In this document: in pieces, positions 1 through 12,180 of the stretch
How positions within the stretch are numbered: the first letter of the stretch is position 1
Layout of the letters: each line of letters starts with the position of its first letter
Source of the DNA: Prorocentrum cordatum
Lineage: Eukaryota; Sar; Dinophyceae; Prorocentrales; Prorocentraceae
Assembly (NCBI GenBank): GCA_963575745.1
Contig: CAUYUJ010019288.1
Coordinates: 141,530 to 176,529 of the forward strand
Direction: 5' to 3'
DNA length: 35,000 nucleotides
Position numbers and translations under genes: made by a program
The notes under the pieces: generated by a model
Told to the model about the DNA's origin: nothing
The model's input: only the letters and a program-made list of their open reading frames with translations
The model's database searches: none

Positions 1-295
1 GCACGCACGCACGCACGCACACACGCACGCACGCATACACGCACGCACGCACGCACGCACGCACACACGCACACGCACAAACGCACACACAAAGACAAAC
101 ACACGCGCACACACTCGCACACACACATACACATACACATACACACATGCACACATACACACATACACACATACACATACACACATACACACATACACAC
201 ATACACACATACACATACACATATACACACGTACACACGTACACACGTACACACACGCACACACGCACACACGCACACACACACTCACGCACGCA

Positions 296-327
<32 letters not shown>

Positions 328-328
328 C
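1..328. repeat. CACG / CA-rich microsatellite
   Basis: The tract is made of CACG tetramers grading into CACA, ACACAT and ACACGT units and back to CACG. It is continuous from the window edge to about 328, so it may extend further left. The reading frame across it (Thr-His repeats) is a by-product of the short period. Confidence 0.97.
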
Positions 329-945
329 AGCAGGTCTTTCCCCCCCACCCGGCAGGCTGGGGTGCTAGATTTCAGGACAGAGGCGACCGGACCCGACCCG
401 ACCTCCTGGCACGCCGCGGCCGCCAGGCCCCGACGGTCCCCGAGTGTCCTTGGCGTCCCGCCCAGGGGCAGTGGCAGACCATGGTGGAGAGACGGCAATC
501 GAATCAGAAGCATCGGCATAAGCAAGCACAAATTTTGATGTTCGAGGGCCCGCGCGGGCTTCTTGTGGTCTGCGCTGGGTCTGCGCTGGAGTTTCTGTGC
601 ATGCCTGTATTCTTCTTCTTCTTCGAAGCAGAAACGCCGTAAGCATAAACTTTTGGCTCTCCGCGCGGAGTTTTTTGGATCCGCGCTGGACGCCAACAGT
701 TTATGTGCTTGGCGCTTTCTCTTCTTCTATTTATGTGTATGCCCTTCTTTCTTCCCCTGGACAAGCGAAGATGGCAGGCCGCGACGGGACATCGACCTGG
801 GCCGCCCGCGTGGGGACGAGTGAAGGCACAACCGTGCTTCGCGCCGCGCGGCCCCGGGTCTCGCAGCGGCTGCCCCCCTCTCCAAGGGAGCGGCGCGAGG
901 TACAGTCAACCCGCATAGTAGGGATGGGCAACCTTCCCAAGGGTA
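329..945. other. GC-rich stretch, no gene recognised
   Basis: Several overlapping short frames exist on both strands, but none shows a recognisable domain or a clear coding preference. Nothing else is supported here. Confidence 0.6.
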
Positions 946-1042
946 CCCTCTTCCTCCTCCTCCTCCTCGTCCTCGTCGTCCTCCTCCTCCCTCCTCCTCC
1001 TCCTCCTCCTTTTCCTCTTCCTCCTCCTCCTCCTCCTCACTC
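946..1042 (+). repeat. (CCT)n microsatellite
   Basis: Imperfect CCT repeat with CGT and CTT interruptions. It is one of nine CCT/GGA tracts in the window; on the plus strand five read pyrimidine-rich and four purine-rich. Confidence 0.95.
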
Positions 1043-1645
1043 TCCTCGGCTTTAGGTCGCTCTACTACCTACGAGGGCGCGCCGCTGGATGCCCCAAGGA
1101 GGGGGGGGTCCAGGACTTCCCCCCTTCGCTTGCCGCCAGCCCTGGGCCGGGGAGGGCGCAGCTGTCGGCGAGCCCATCCTTGGCCACTTTCGTCGGCCGC
1201 GCCCCGCCCGCAAAGGGTCGACATGGCCTTCCAAGGCCCTCGCATCCTTACCGCGCACCCTCCTGATACGGGTTGACGGTGCTCGCGTGTCGCGCATCGC
1301 GTGGCGCGCCGTGCGAGGTCAGGTGACCTAGGACCTAGACGACATGCGAGCAGCATCGGGGACCAGGACAGCTCCCTCCAGGGCGTTCTGGGACGCTCGC
1401 AGAGCGCCCCTGAGCGCTCTGGGGCGGCCGCGGCACCGGAGACACCCTCCCGAACCGCCGGATCTCGGAGATCTCCAACGGATCCCGTTCTGAAGGCTGT
1501 CCGTGTCCAGCGGCATGGTGGGCAGTGCAACCGCTGGCTGGAACCAACCGTCGAGCACCAGAACTGAGGGCGCTGAGGCGCCACCGCGCCACACGTCTCG
1601 GGGCGGCCTCCGGGCCAATTAAGCGTGTCGTTTGTTCGCTCGTTC
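1043..1645. other. GC-rich stretch, no gene recognised
   Basis: There are open frames on both strands but no conserved motif. The longest minus-strand frames owe their length to the neighbouring CCT tract, read as poly-Gly or poly-Glu. Confidence 0.55.
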
Positions 1646-1647
1646 GC

Positions 1648-1774
1648 TCCTCCTCCTCCTCCTCCTCCTCCTCCTCCTCCTCCTCCTCCTCCTCCTCCCC
1701 CTCCTCCTCCTCCCCCTCCTCCTCCACCACCTCCCCCTCCTCCTCCTCCTCCTCCTCCTCCTCCTCCTCCTCCT
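1648..1774 (+). repeat. (CCT)n microsatellite
   Basis: About 127 bp of nearly pure TCC triplets with a few CCC and CAC variants. In the six frames it reads as poly-Ser, poly-Pro, poly-Leu, poly-Gly, poly-Glu or poly-Arg. Confidence 0.97.
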
Positions 1775-3210
1775 CGCCGATCCCATCCGAGTCCTGTCTC
1801 CGAGCGCTGCAGGCCGGGAGGGCCGCGGCACGCGACGGCGGGCCACCACGGCAGGGCAGTGCCAATGGGGGCAGTGCCGGGCGAGAGAGCGGCGCGCGGC
1901 AAGTGTCGCTCGGGGCTGCGCTGCCCGGGCGCGACGGTCGCGGCTGCTCGCGGCCTGAAGGATCGAGGGAGGAGGAGGGGCAGGAGGGAGGAGGGAGGGG
2001 CATGAGGCATGAGGGATGGGGAGGGGAGGGGAGGGGAGGGAGGGAGGGAGGAGGAGGAGGGAGGTGGCGAGGGAGGAGGGATGGAGGCAGGGAGGATGAG
2101 GAAGGATGGGGGAGGAGAGAGGGAGGAGTGAGCAGGAGAGAGATGGGAGGGGGCGCCCCCACCAGACGGCAGAGAACCATTACTCACGCCACATCATGCT
2201 GGACTCACGTTGGCGCATACACCTGCCGCGTCCCCCCCATCCTCTCCCAATCTCCGCCCCCTGGCCCGCTCTTTCCCTCGCTCCTTCCCCCCCCCTCCCC
2301 TTTCCCTTTCTCCTCCTTCTCCTCCCCCTCCTCTCCCGCCCCGCGCCTTCTCCTCGGAGCTGGGAGCTTCTGCACGTGGCGGTGGGCCACGCGGCCGCTG
2401 CCCGCTTGGCCGAGAGGTTTGCCGGGCCCGCGCAGGTTCCCGAGGCCGAGGCCCTGCCCCTCGGCGGGTCTTGGCCGCGGCGGTCCCCTCCCCGCCCGCC
2501 CGTGGGCGCGGAAGGGCCCACCGAGGGCGGGAACGGCCTATATCCCCGTCTAGGTGGGTGAATCGGCCAGTGGAGCCCAGGCCACGCCGCAGGGGATGGG
2601 GATCGGTTGAACGATATTCAGAAGGCGTTGGCTGTGCCTCGAGCGCAGGCAGGAGCCCGTGGCTCACGGGAAGCGGGTCACAACTGTACAGCCGAGGCGC
2701 CAGAACGGCGACCGCTCCGGGCTCGGGAGGGCCTCTGGTTCTCGAGGCGTCTTGTAGGCATCAGGCTGGGGAACCTCGTCGTCGCCCTGGCTCGCTGTGG
2801 CCAGAAGTAGCCCCTCCGTTTCCCCTCTGGCGTTCCAGACGGTAGCATGGTGACGGTAACTGGTTGAAGCAGCCTTGCCGCCCAGGCCCGTCGGCCATCC
2901 ATGGAGCTTTTCGCCCCCCTCCAGGAAGGTTTCAGCGTGCCCTGCGCGTGTGCCCATGCGGTGGGGCGGGGGAGTGGGGCGGAAGGGGAGAAGCTTCTGG
3001 CGTGCGATGTCTGTGGAGGCCTCGGGCTCTTCCACTTCAGAGCCGAAGACAAGTTTTCTAACTGAGGTTGTTTCCCCGCCCGAGCAGGGAAGCCAGTGAT
3101 TGGCGAGACTCTCCATGGGCCTGCCGCCAAGGCCGTCGCGAAGCTCGGCCGAGGGAGGTCTGGCCACGCGTGGCTAGACCGAAGAGTGCGCTCTGCGCCT
3201 TGCTCCACGA
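1775..3210. other. GC-rich region with purine/pyrimidine blocks
   Basis: A GGGA/GGA-rich purine block runs from about 1965 to 2150, and a pyrimidine block from about 2275 to 2345. A 167-codon minus-strand frame (2664-3167) has no motif I recognise. No gene can be supported. Confidence 0.5.
2018..2048 (+). other. Candidate G-quadruplex run
   Basis: Four consecutive GGGG tracts separated by single A residues are followed by three GGG tracts, also separated by A. This meets the usual G-quadruplex pattern with one-base loops. Formation in vivo is not shown by sequence alone. Confidence 0.7.
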
Positions 3211-3211
3211 A

Positions 3212-3332
3212 ATCCCCCTCCTCCTCCTCCTCCTCCTCCTCCTCCTCTTCCTCCTCCCTCTCCTCTCCTCCTCTTCCTCCTCTTCCTCCTCCTCTTCCTC
3301 CTCCTCCTCCTCCTCCTCGTCCTCCCTCTCCT
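3212..3332 (+). repeat. (CCT)n microsatellite
   Basis: Imperfect CCT repeat with CTT and CCC variants. Confidence 0.95.
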
Positions 3333-3699
3333 CCCTCTCCCATGCCTCGCTGGGCTGCTCTGTCGGAGGGATGCGTGCCTCCCCTCGGCTCCCTCGGCCA
3401 AGCTCTAAAATGCCTCCTTCTCCTGCAATGAAGGCCAAGAGCGTCGTCACGCTGTCCTTCAGGGAGGAGGCGGAGATCAGCAAGCACAGGCTGAAGGAGT
3501 ACATGGTCAAGGCGCCTCGCCGATTGCAGCGATGCTCCAAGACCTCCAGAGTTCGAGAGTACCGAGTCTGCGCATGCTCTGCACTTTCAGAAACTCCCCC
3601 CCCAGACCCTGGCGGCCTAGAATCAGTTTGGAACCCGAGGCGCGTTGGCCGAACCCGAAGAGGAGGAGTAGTCCAAGCTGCTCTGGTGATGCTGGCTGA
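3333..3699 (+). other. Unique sequence, weakly coding-like
   Basis: Around 3430-3530 the plus strand reads as a short stretch beginning MKAKSVVTLSFREEAE, with a mixed, protein-like composition unlike the surrounding repeats. The frame continues into the low-complexity region on both sides. I do not recognise the peptide. It could be an exon remnant or chance. Confidence 0.2.
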
Positions 3700-5265
3700 G
3701 GAGGAGGACATTGCTGCTGTCGCTGCTGCTGTGCTGGTACAGTTGATGATGTAGCGAGGGATGTTGACATCGATGTTGATGATGTAGTTGCTGCTTGTGA
3801 TGGTGAGGATGGCGATGGTGACGGTGACGGTGACGATGATCATGATGGTGGTGATGATGTTGATCATTCAAATGATGATTCTGATGACGATGATGATGAC
3901 GACGACGATGGTACTGCTGCTGTTGCTGATGATGATGATGCTGATGATGGCGATGATGCTGATGATGTTCATGCTGCTGATGATGATGATTAGGATGCTG
4001 ATGCTGATGATGGTGATGATGACGATGATGAGGATGCCGATGATAACGATGTCGATGACGATCTATTGACGACGATGATGCTGATGATGCCGCTGATGAT
4101 GCTGATGCTGCTGCTGCTGATGATGCCGTTGATGAGGAAGATGAGGAGGTTGGTGATTGTGATGATGATGATGCTATGATGACGATGACGGTGATGATGA
4201 TGGCGTTGCTGATGCTGATGTTGATGCTGATGACGAGAATGACTATTAGTATGATGGGGATGCTGACGATGCTGATGATGATGATGAGGATGATGATGAT
4301 GATGATGCAGCGGCTGCTAGTGATGATGCTGGCAGGGACGATGGCCATGATGATGCTGATGATGCTGATGATGGTGATGATGGTGATGATGCTGATGATG
4401 ATGATGAGGATGCTGCTGCTGATGATGATGATGATGATGCAGATGACGATGCTATTGACGACGATGATGCTGCTGCTGATGATGCCGTTGATGAGGAAGA
4501 TAAGGAGGTTGGTGATTGTGATGATGATGCTTATGATGACGATGACGGTGATGATGATGACGATGATGATGCTGATGTTGATGCTGATGACGAGACTGAC
4601 TATTAGTATGATGGTGATGCTGATGATGCTTATGATGATGAGGATGATGATGATAATGATGCAGCGGCTGCTAGTCACTAGCAGCGGCTGCTAGTGACTG
4701 CTAGTGATGATGCTGGCAGGGACGACGACCATGATGATGCTGATAATGATGCTAACGATGGCTATGATGATGATGAGGATGCTGCTGCTGCTGATGATGA
4801 TGATATGACGATGATATTGACGACGATGATGCTGATGATGCCGCTAATGATGCTGATGCTGCTGCTGCTGATGATGCCGTTGATGAGGAAGAGAAGGAGG
4901 TTGGTGATTGTGATGATGATGCTTATGGTAACGATGACGGTGATGATGATGATGATGACGATGATGATGCTGATGTTGATGCAGATGACGCGAATGATTA
5001 TTGCTATGATGGTGATGCTGATGATGCTGTGTCTGATGATGATGAGGATGATGATGATAATGATGCAGCGGTTGCTGTTGATGATGCTGGCAGGGACGGC
5101 GACGATGATGATGCTGATAATGATGATGCTGATGATGTTGATGATGCTGATGATGATGATGATGGTGATGCTGATGCTGGTGATGATGATGCTGCTGATC
5201 ATGATGATGCTAATGATGATGCTGATGCTGCTGCTGCTGATGATGATGCCGATGATGATTAACAT
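3700..5265 (+). repeat. GAT-rich array with ~375 bp higher-order units
   Basis: The base unit is GAT with GCT, GAC and GGT variants, so the plus strand reads as poly-Asp/Ala or poly-Met and the minus strand as poly-Ile. Inside it, landmark words recur in the same order. GATGCCGTTGATGAGGAAG-like words occur at 4122, 4481 and 4873. GGCAGGGACG occurs at 4331, 4715 and 5089. This gives three higher-order copies with spacings of 359-392 bp. The frames across it are not believable genes. Confidence 0.93.
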
Positions 5266-5763
5266 CATGAAATGATGATGGTGACTGTGATGGTGGCGAA
5301 GATGATTATTTCATTGGTGGCTGTTTTTGACATCAACCTCTGCAGAACCTCAGCAAGAGGACCTTCCACCAGGCCTGAACTCTGGGAGTCAGCGTCAGGC
5401 GGCCGTCGAGCACGGCACTCCAAAGCGGTGGCACAGACAGACATACATGCCAACGCACAGCCCACAGTCGCAGGTCCTGCGGGCCACCCGGCGGGGCGCG
5501 TGCCCCCGTTGCCAGGACCAGGAGGAGCACGTGCTCCGCAAACGGCGCGCGAGACAGGGCACGCAAGGAGGCCGTGCTCCGCGCGCCCTGCTCGGGGTAG
5601 GGGGCGCCGGAGGCCGTGCTCCGGCGCCAAGCCTACCCACCACCCACTTTGTGGGTGGCCGCAGGCGACGAGCAATTTTTTTTCTCTCCCCTTGGCCCCC
5701 TACAGGCAAACAAGCGTGACGATCGGGCTGCTACCCGCCTGTTTTTCTGGGAAGGGGTCCCAG
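5266..5763. other. GC-rich spacer with two adjacent hairpins
   Basis: No gene is recognised. A 10 bp perfect stem lies at 5603-5612 and 5619-5628 with a 6-base loop. A 7 bp perfect stem lies at 5640-5646 and 5652-5658. A T-rich pyrimidine tract ending in CAG (about 5673-5705) resembles a splice acceptor, but no exon can be assigned to it. Confidence 0.5.
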
Positions 5764-5773
5764 TTTCATTGGT

Positions 5774-5870
5774 GGCTGTTCATCCACATGATGACCTGAA
5801 TGCCACGCATGGTTTCGACTCTCTCTGCCTACATCGAGGTCTTGAGCGCCCGTGCGACCGCCTTGCACAG
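5774..5870 (+). repeat. Dispersed repeat R1, copy 1
   Basis: This ~97 bp segment matches 7032-7127 in the same orientation. Shared words include GGCTGTTCATCCACATG, TTTCGACTCTCT, CTACATCGA and GAGCGCCCGTGCGACC. In addition, the 17 bases ending in GGTGGCTGTT at 5764-5780 recur exactly at 5309-5325. Confidence 0.85.
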
Positions 5871-6212
5871 CCACGCAGCTACGGATCGATGATGGCCTAC
5901 CTCATGGGGGCAGCTGAGGGAATAGGGCTGCACGCAAGGGAAAACGTTCTGCAGGCGTCTGCGACGACTCCCCATAATTCGCACCCTCTTGGGAAGCTCC
6001 GCCCTCGTTCAGAAGACATGTGTGAATTACTCTGGACGTGCCCAGCCCCGTCCACACGCGAGGCGATTACGCGTACGAACCCTGTATACAACACATTATT
6101 GTGAAGGCCTTGCAGCCAGTGCCGCCGACCAGGAAGGACAACGACGACCACGACGATAACGACAACGACGAGCTGGTGACCCTACCACAGGCTCGGGACA
6201 TTGGGCGGGCGG
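5871..6212. other. Unique sequence, no gene recognised
   Basis: Mixed-composition sequence with only short frames and no motif. A (CGA)n-like stretch lies at about 6140-6172. Confidence 0.5.
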
Positions 6213-6290
6213 TGGAGGGAGGAGGAGGAGGAGGAGGAGGAGGAGGAGGAGGAGGAGGATTAGGAGGAGGAGGAGGAGGAGGAGGAGGGA
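6213..6290 (+). repeat. (GGA)n microsatellite
   Basis: A nearly pure GGA run with a single TTA interruption. Confidence 0.96.
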
Positions 6291-6545
6291 GCACTCTTGG
6301 GCCGTTTTGGGGGCCTCGTGGGCCGCCGGAAAGCCATCTCTGACCGTCGTGGAGCTACCCTGGGCCGTGCCGACGTTCTCTTGGGCTGTCTTGGTACTCG
6401 ATATTTGGGCTCTCTTGGGCCGTCCTGGAGACAACCCGAAGGATTATGCAGTTGTTGGGCTCTTGGGGCCCTCTTGGGCGTCCCAGGAGGCTATCTTCGG
6501 GCCGTCTTCACTTTCTAGATTTCAAGGGCCGTCTTGCAGCTTCGG
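6291..6545 (+). repeat. 10/11 bp phased repeat family, block 1
   Basis: Degenerate units of the form CTTGGGCCGT / CTTGGGGGCCT. The block also contains the words CGGAAAGCCATCTCTGACC, close to GCGGAAAACCATCTCTGACC at the end of the 23.3-23.7 kb block. This shows that the blocks share unique sequence as well as the short repeat. Confidence 0.75.
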
Positions 6546-6583
6546 GTGAGCCCAGTTCCCTTAGGGGCTCGGCCCCTGCCGGC

Positions 6584-6930
6584 GGCCCAATGTACGGGGT
6601 GCCCGTGCAAAGGGGCGCGAACCCGCCGGTGCGCCCGCCCCGCCCCCTGGTGGGCCCTCTTCGGAGGCCGTGTGCACGGGGCTCCCATGCAAATCTGCGC
6701 GGACCACTGGCGAGGTCGTCCCGGGGAGGTTGGCCCCGTGCGACGGCCGTGGGCACGGGGCGCCGATGCCAATGGGCGCGCGCAGCCTGGGGGTTGGCCT
6801 CTTCGGCTGGCCGTGTGGGTGGAGCGTCCATGCGAATGGGCGACCGGCACGTGCGGGCCTGTCCCACTGTGGGTTTGCCCCTTACCTCGGCCATGTGCAC
6901 GGAGCGCCCATGCAAGTGTTCCCCGGCCCG
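6584..6930 (+). repeat. Degenerate ~80 bp minisatellite, five units
   Basis: Units start at about 6584, 6666, 6745, 6809 and 6889. Each has a core like GGCCGTGTGCACGG followed by a CCCATGCAAAT-like word. One spacing is 64 bp and the others are 79-82 bp. Frames crossing it are open only because of the repeat. Confidence 0.7.
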
Positions 6931-7031
6931 AGAGGGGGAACCATATTCAAAGTTTGGGCCGCCTTGGGGGGATTCAGGGGGACTTATCTCACACGCCTAG
7001 AGGCTCACGAAGGGTCGGCTGATTTACCAGA

Positions 7032-7127
7032 GGCTGTTCATCCACATGACCTGGGTGACAGAAAGGGTTTCGACTCTCTCCGGGCCTACATCGAAGTCTC
7101 GAGCGCCCGTGCGACCATGATGCACAG
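7032..7127 (+). repeat. Dispersed repeat R1, copy 2
   Basis: This is the second copy of the segment at 5774-5870, in the same orientation and with scattered substitutions and small indels. Both copies lie close to a GAT array: copy 1 lies 0.5 kb after one, and copy 2 lies just before the next. Confidence 0.85.
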
Positions 7128-7144
7128 AGCCAAGCAGTAACGGA

Positions 7145-8470
<1,326 letters not shown>

Positions 8471-9640
8471 GATGGCGCCCTCTCCCCGATGTGGCCGCAG
8501 GAAATGCGGAAGTTCAGGGCGCCCGCCAGCTCCACGGCCGAGGCCGAGAAGCGCGCCGGTGGCGCCAACGGCGGCCGCCCCAGCCTGCTGACAGGAGGGC
8601 GCGCCGCTGGCTCGAAGAGGAGCGCCCTTCCTGCCCAAGGGCGGCGAGCAACAGGAGGGGAAAAGAGGAGGAGGAGGAGGAGGAGGAGGAGGAGGAGGAG
8701 GAGGAAACCTTACGGAAAATACGGCCGAACACCAAATTGAGGCAGCATGGAGAGGGCCTCCACGATCTGATACACGCAGGAAACCACCATGCCACAAGCT
8801 GAAGCCCTCAGCGGAGGACTTCACTGAGAGTCTGATTGGATAGATGCCACAGGCTCCAAAGGGGAGACCAAAGTGTGAAAATCCAGATCCCCTGAGAATG
8901 CACTGATCATCGCGTCTCCGCGCTGAAATTCTGGCACATTCTACCAAGCTGAGCGGTACCTGGCCTCCAGGCGCATTCATTGCCTTATAAAAGTGCTTTG
9001 CGACACACCTCTGCAACATGCCAAAACGTCGCGCAGCTTACGCTGGAAACCCTCGGAATCTCAGGGCTTCACACCGTCTCCATCAACTGAAACAGCAATC
9101 GCACTCGAAGCACGTTACGCTCCAGCTTCAGAAGAATAAGCCGTGCATGAGTCCCAACCAAACTCTTGTGATAGAGACCCCCACAGCCAGGCATATGATT
9201 TTGAGCCTCAAGACTATGAAGTTCCTGCCCTGGATCCCGATGATACCCGACATCTCCTACATGCCAAGAAGGGGACGGGCCCCTGAACTCGGGAGCATCG
9301 GAATCCCCGCTGACGATGCTGCACTCCTCTGGGCGATCGGGGCGGTCGGCGGGCCCAGCACGCCACCCTCCTCCCCCAGGGAGCTCCGACCAGAACTCCT
9401 TTCTGCCGGATCCTCCTTGGCTGGGTCGTCGCGCGCCCCGGCGGCGGATGAGGCGGCGGCAGCGCAGGCCTTGCCTCCGCATGAAACTTCTCCTCCTCCC
9501 GACGTTCGGTCGGGCGTGTCCTCCTACAGGCGCATTCTGGACGAAAAATAAGAAGTTGCCAAACAATTATCAAACTTAGCCTTACGAAAGACCCAACCAT
9601 TTGCAGCTGCGAGTACCGCATTTTGGGTACCGTTTTCGGT
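8471..9640 (+). other. Unique sequence with a weakly coding-like frame, unknown
   Basis: A (GGA)n tract lies at 8664-8706. From 8927 to 9286 one plus-strand frame has a protein-like composition, with segments such as AERYLASRRIHCLIKV and AYDFEPQDYEVPALD. It is broken by a TAA at 9137-9139 and closed by a TGA at 9284-9286. A different frame (9018-9551) is open for 177 codons from an ATG. I recognise no domain in either and cannot say which, if any, was coding. Confidence 0.3.
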
Positions 9641-11122
9641 GGAGCTCCATATGGGGCCACGAACCGTGTGAGGGGTGTGCCGAATTGCGTGCGGTGGTGC
9701 AATGCGAGCCCTCCCACTGGAGCTTGCGATGGAGCTCTCTATGGGGCCACGAAGCGTGTGAAGGGTGTGCCGACTTGGGTGCGGTGGTGTCATGCGAGCC
9801 TTCCTACTGGAGCTTTCGGTGGAACTCCCTATCGGGCCACGAAGCGTGTGAGAGGTGTGCCGAATTGGGCGCGGGGGCGCCATGCGAACCCTCCTACTGG
9901 AGCTTTCGGTGTTCATTATGGGACCACGAACCCTGTGAGGGTTGTGCCGAATTGGGTGCGGTGGTGCCATGCGAACCCTTCCACTGGAGCCGCCGGTGGA
10001 GCTCCCTACGGGGCCACGAACCATGTGAGGGGTGTGCCGAATTTGGCGCGGTGGTGCCATGCGAACCCTTCCACTGGAGCCTTCGGTGGAGCTCCCTATG
10101 GGACCACGACCTGTGTGAGGGGTGCGCCGACTTGGGCGCGGTGGTGCCATGCGAACCCTCCCACTGGAGCCTTCAGTGGAGTTCACTGTGGGGCCACGAA
10201 CCGTGTGAGGGGTGTGCCGAATTGGGCGCGGTGGTGTCCTGCGAGCCCTCCTACTGGAGCCTTCGGTGGAACTCCCCATGGGGTCACGAAGCGTGTGAGG
10301 GGTGTGCCGAATTGGGCGCAGTAGTGCTATGCGAATCCTCCCACTTGAGCCTTCGGTGGAGCTCCCTATGGGGCCACGAACCGTGTGAGGGAGTGTGCCG
10401 AATTGGGCGCGGTGGTGCCATGGGAACCCTCCCACTGGAGCCTTCGGTGGAGCTCCCTACGGGGCCACGAACCCTGTGAGGGGTGCGCCGACTTGGGCGC
10501 GGTGGTGCCATGCGAACCCTCCCACTGGATCCTTCGGTGGAGCTCCCTATGGGGCCATGACGCGTGTGAGGGGTGTGCCGAATTTGGCGCGGTGGTGCCA
10601 TGCGAACCCTCCCATTGGAGCCTTCGGTGGAGCTCACTATGGGGCCACGAACCGTGCGAGGGGCGTGTCGACTTGGGTGTGGTGGTGCCATGCCAACCCT
10701 CCTACTGGAGCCTTCGGTGGAGTTCACTACGAGGCCACGAGCCGTGTGAGGGGTATGCCAAACTGGGTGCGGTGGTGTCATGCGAACCCTCCCACTGGAG
10801 CCTGCGTTGGGGCTCCGTGTGGGGCCACGAAACGTGTGAGGGGCATGCCAAAATGGGTGCGGTGGTGCCATGCGAGCCCTCCTACCGGAGCCTTCGGTGG
10901 AAGTCCCTAGGTGGCTACGAAACGTGTGAGGGGCATGCCAAAATGGGTGCGGTGGTGCCATGCGAGCCCTTCTACCGGAGCCTTCGGTGGAACTCCCTAC
11001 GTGGCCACGAACCGTGCGAGGGGCGTGCCGACTTGGGTGCGGTGGTGCCATGCGAACCCTCCTACTGGAGCCTTCGGTGGAGTTCACTATGGGGCCACGA
11101 AACGTGTGAGGGGTGTGCCGAA
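9641..11122 (+). repeat. 90 bp tandem repeat, about 16.5 copies
   Basis: Unit starts, at the GGAGCTCC-like word, lie at 9641, 9731, 9821, 9911, 9998, 10088, 10178, 10268, 10358, 10449, 10539, 10629, 10719, 10809, 10899, 10989 and 11079. All spacings are 90 bp except one of 87 and one of 91. Because 90 is divisible by three, two plus frames and one minus frame stay open for hundreds of codons with 30-residue repeats. The 91 bp unit near 10390 shifts every frame, and no frame is preserved through it. This argues that the array is a satellite and not a gene. Confidence 0.95.
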
Positions 11123-11399
11123 ATGATGGACATGCGGAGTGCCGAGGCAGGGATGGGAGGAGGGAGGAGGCGGGAGGAGAACGCGGGGCGCTGTCTTTTT
11201 TGAAACGAGGACCCAACACCACAGGATGGTTGGGAAATCGTGAGAAATAGTAGAACATCGTACCCATATTATTGAATCGCTTCGCTCATTCCGCCGGCCC
11301 ATCTTGCACGCCGTTGTCGACTGACCGAGTGGTCTTTTGCGGTGCGGAGCTGCAGGGGCTGCGGCTGTTCTTATCAGGCTTTGCCTTCGGCATGTGAGG
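11123..11399. other. Spacer, no gene recognised
   Basis: Unique flank of the 90 bp array, with no motif. Confidence 0.5.
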
Positions 11400-11670
11400 C
11401 TTCTTGGTGGCCGCTGGGGGAGTCTTGAAAGCGCCGCGGACCGTCTGGAAGCGTTTTGCCTATGGGGACTCTTTCGGGAGGCCTCTTGGTGGCCTCTTGG
11501 TGACTCTTAAACGCATCGGGTCGTTGGCACTTGCTTGCGTGCTCGGGGGGGCACTTGGGGGGCCTCCTGGGGTCGCTTGGGGGCCTCTTGGGGGCCTCCT
11601 GAGGGCCTGTTGGGGGCCTCTTGGGGCCTCTGAGGGGCCTCTTGGGGACTCCTGGGGGCTTCTTAATCAT
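11400..11670 (+). repeat. 10/11 bp phased repeat family, block 2
   Basis: The repeated unit is (T)TGGGGGCCTC(T/C), at 11-12 bp spacing in the right half. The block runs directly into segment B. Confidence 0.8.
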
Positions 11671-11929
11671 TCCTAACCCTAGGTTCTGGGGAGGAAGCTC
11701 ACAAGCAGCGTCCGTCTCCATTCGGAGATTCGGGGATTCGTTTGCCTTTCGGCTGCTCCGCTCTCCCGTTTGCCGCCCGGGTCCGAGGCGGGGTGACAAG
11801 TTTCGGCCTGCGCTCCAGTAGGAGCTGTGCGGCTCCTCTGCTGGTCGGCGGCCTCGCAGAGGGGCTTGGGGTCTCCGCCTCTGGGCGCTGGCCGCTGGCG
11901 CGGGTCGCACTGTGGCCATGGCCGCCGTC
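11671..11929 (+). repeat. Dispersed segment B, copy 1
   Basis: It matches 22821-23090 in the same orientation over almost its whole length. Long identical runs include the stretch around CATTCGGAGATTCGGGGATT and the stretch around GCCTGCGCTCCAGTAGGAGC. The frame on either strand is not conserved by obvious synonymous change, so I treat it as a dispersed repeat and not as a gene family. Confidence 0.9.
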
Positions 11930-12180
11930 GGTGCCAGCTGTCTGTAAATCCGTGCCCCAATGACGCCCTCTGCTGGCCGGGGTGGTGCACTCAGGCCGCA
12001 GGGGGCGATCGGGGGCGGGAGGGTCTTCTGCTTTCTTTCCCGAAACCGCATATCGCCCTCAGCGCTGGCCACTACGTACGCTACGGCGGGCAACAGTGTT
12101 GTTCGGTTGGGCGGCGCACCCTTGCGGAGGGAAAGAGTCTTATCCGGCCACGCCACTGCTCGGCGCATGTGCGTTCCTGT
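11930..12180. other. Spacer before the DIRS-like element
   Basis: Unique sequence. The left end of the retroelement probably lies here, but no terminal repeat was found to define it. Confidence 0.4.

Noticed and set aside
5673-5705. Pyrimidine tract plus CAG as a splice acceptor
   Set aside because: The pattern is right, but the sequence downstream shows no exon-like frame, so there is no support beyond composition.
9524-11267. Three sets of 30-residue-repeat proteins in the 90 bp array
   Set aside because: All three frames are open by period, the 91 bp unit breaks each of them, and none starts or ends in recognisable coding sequence.
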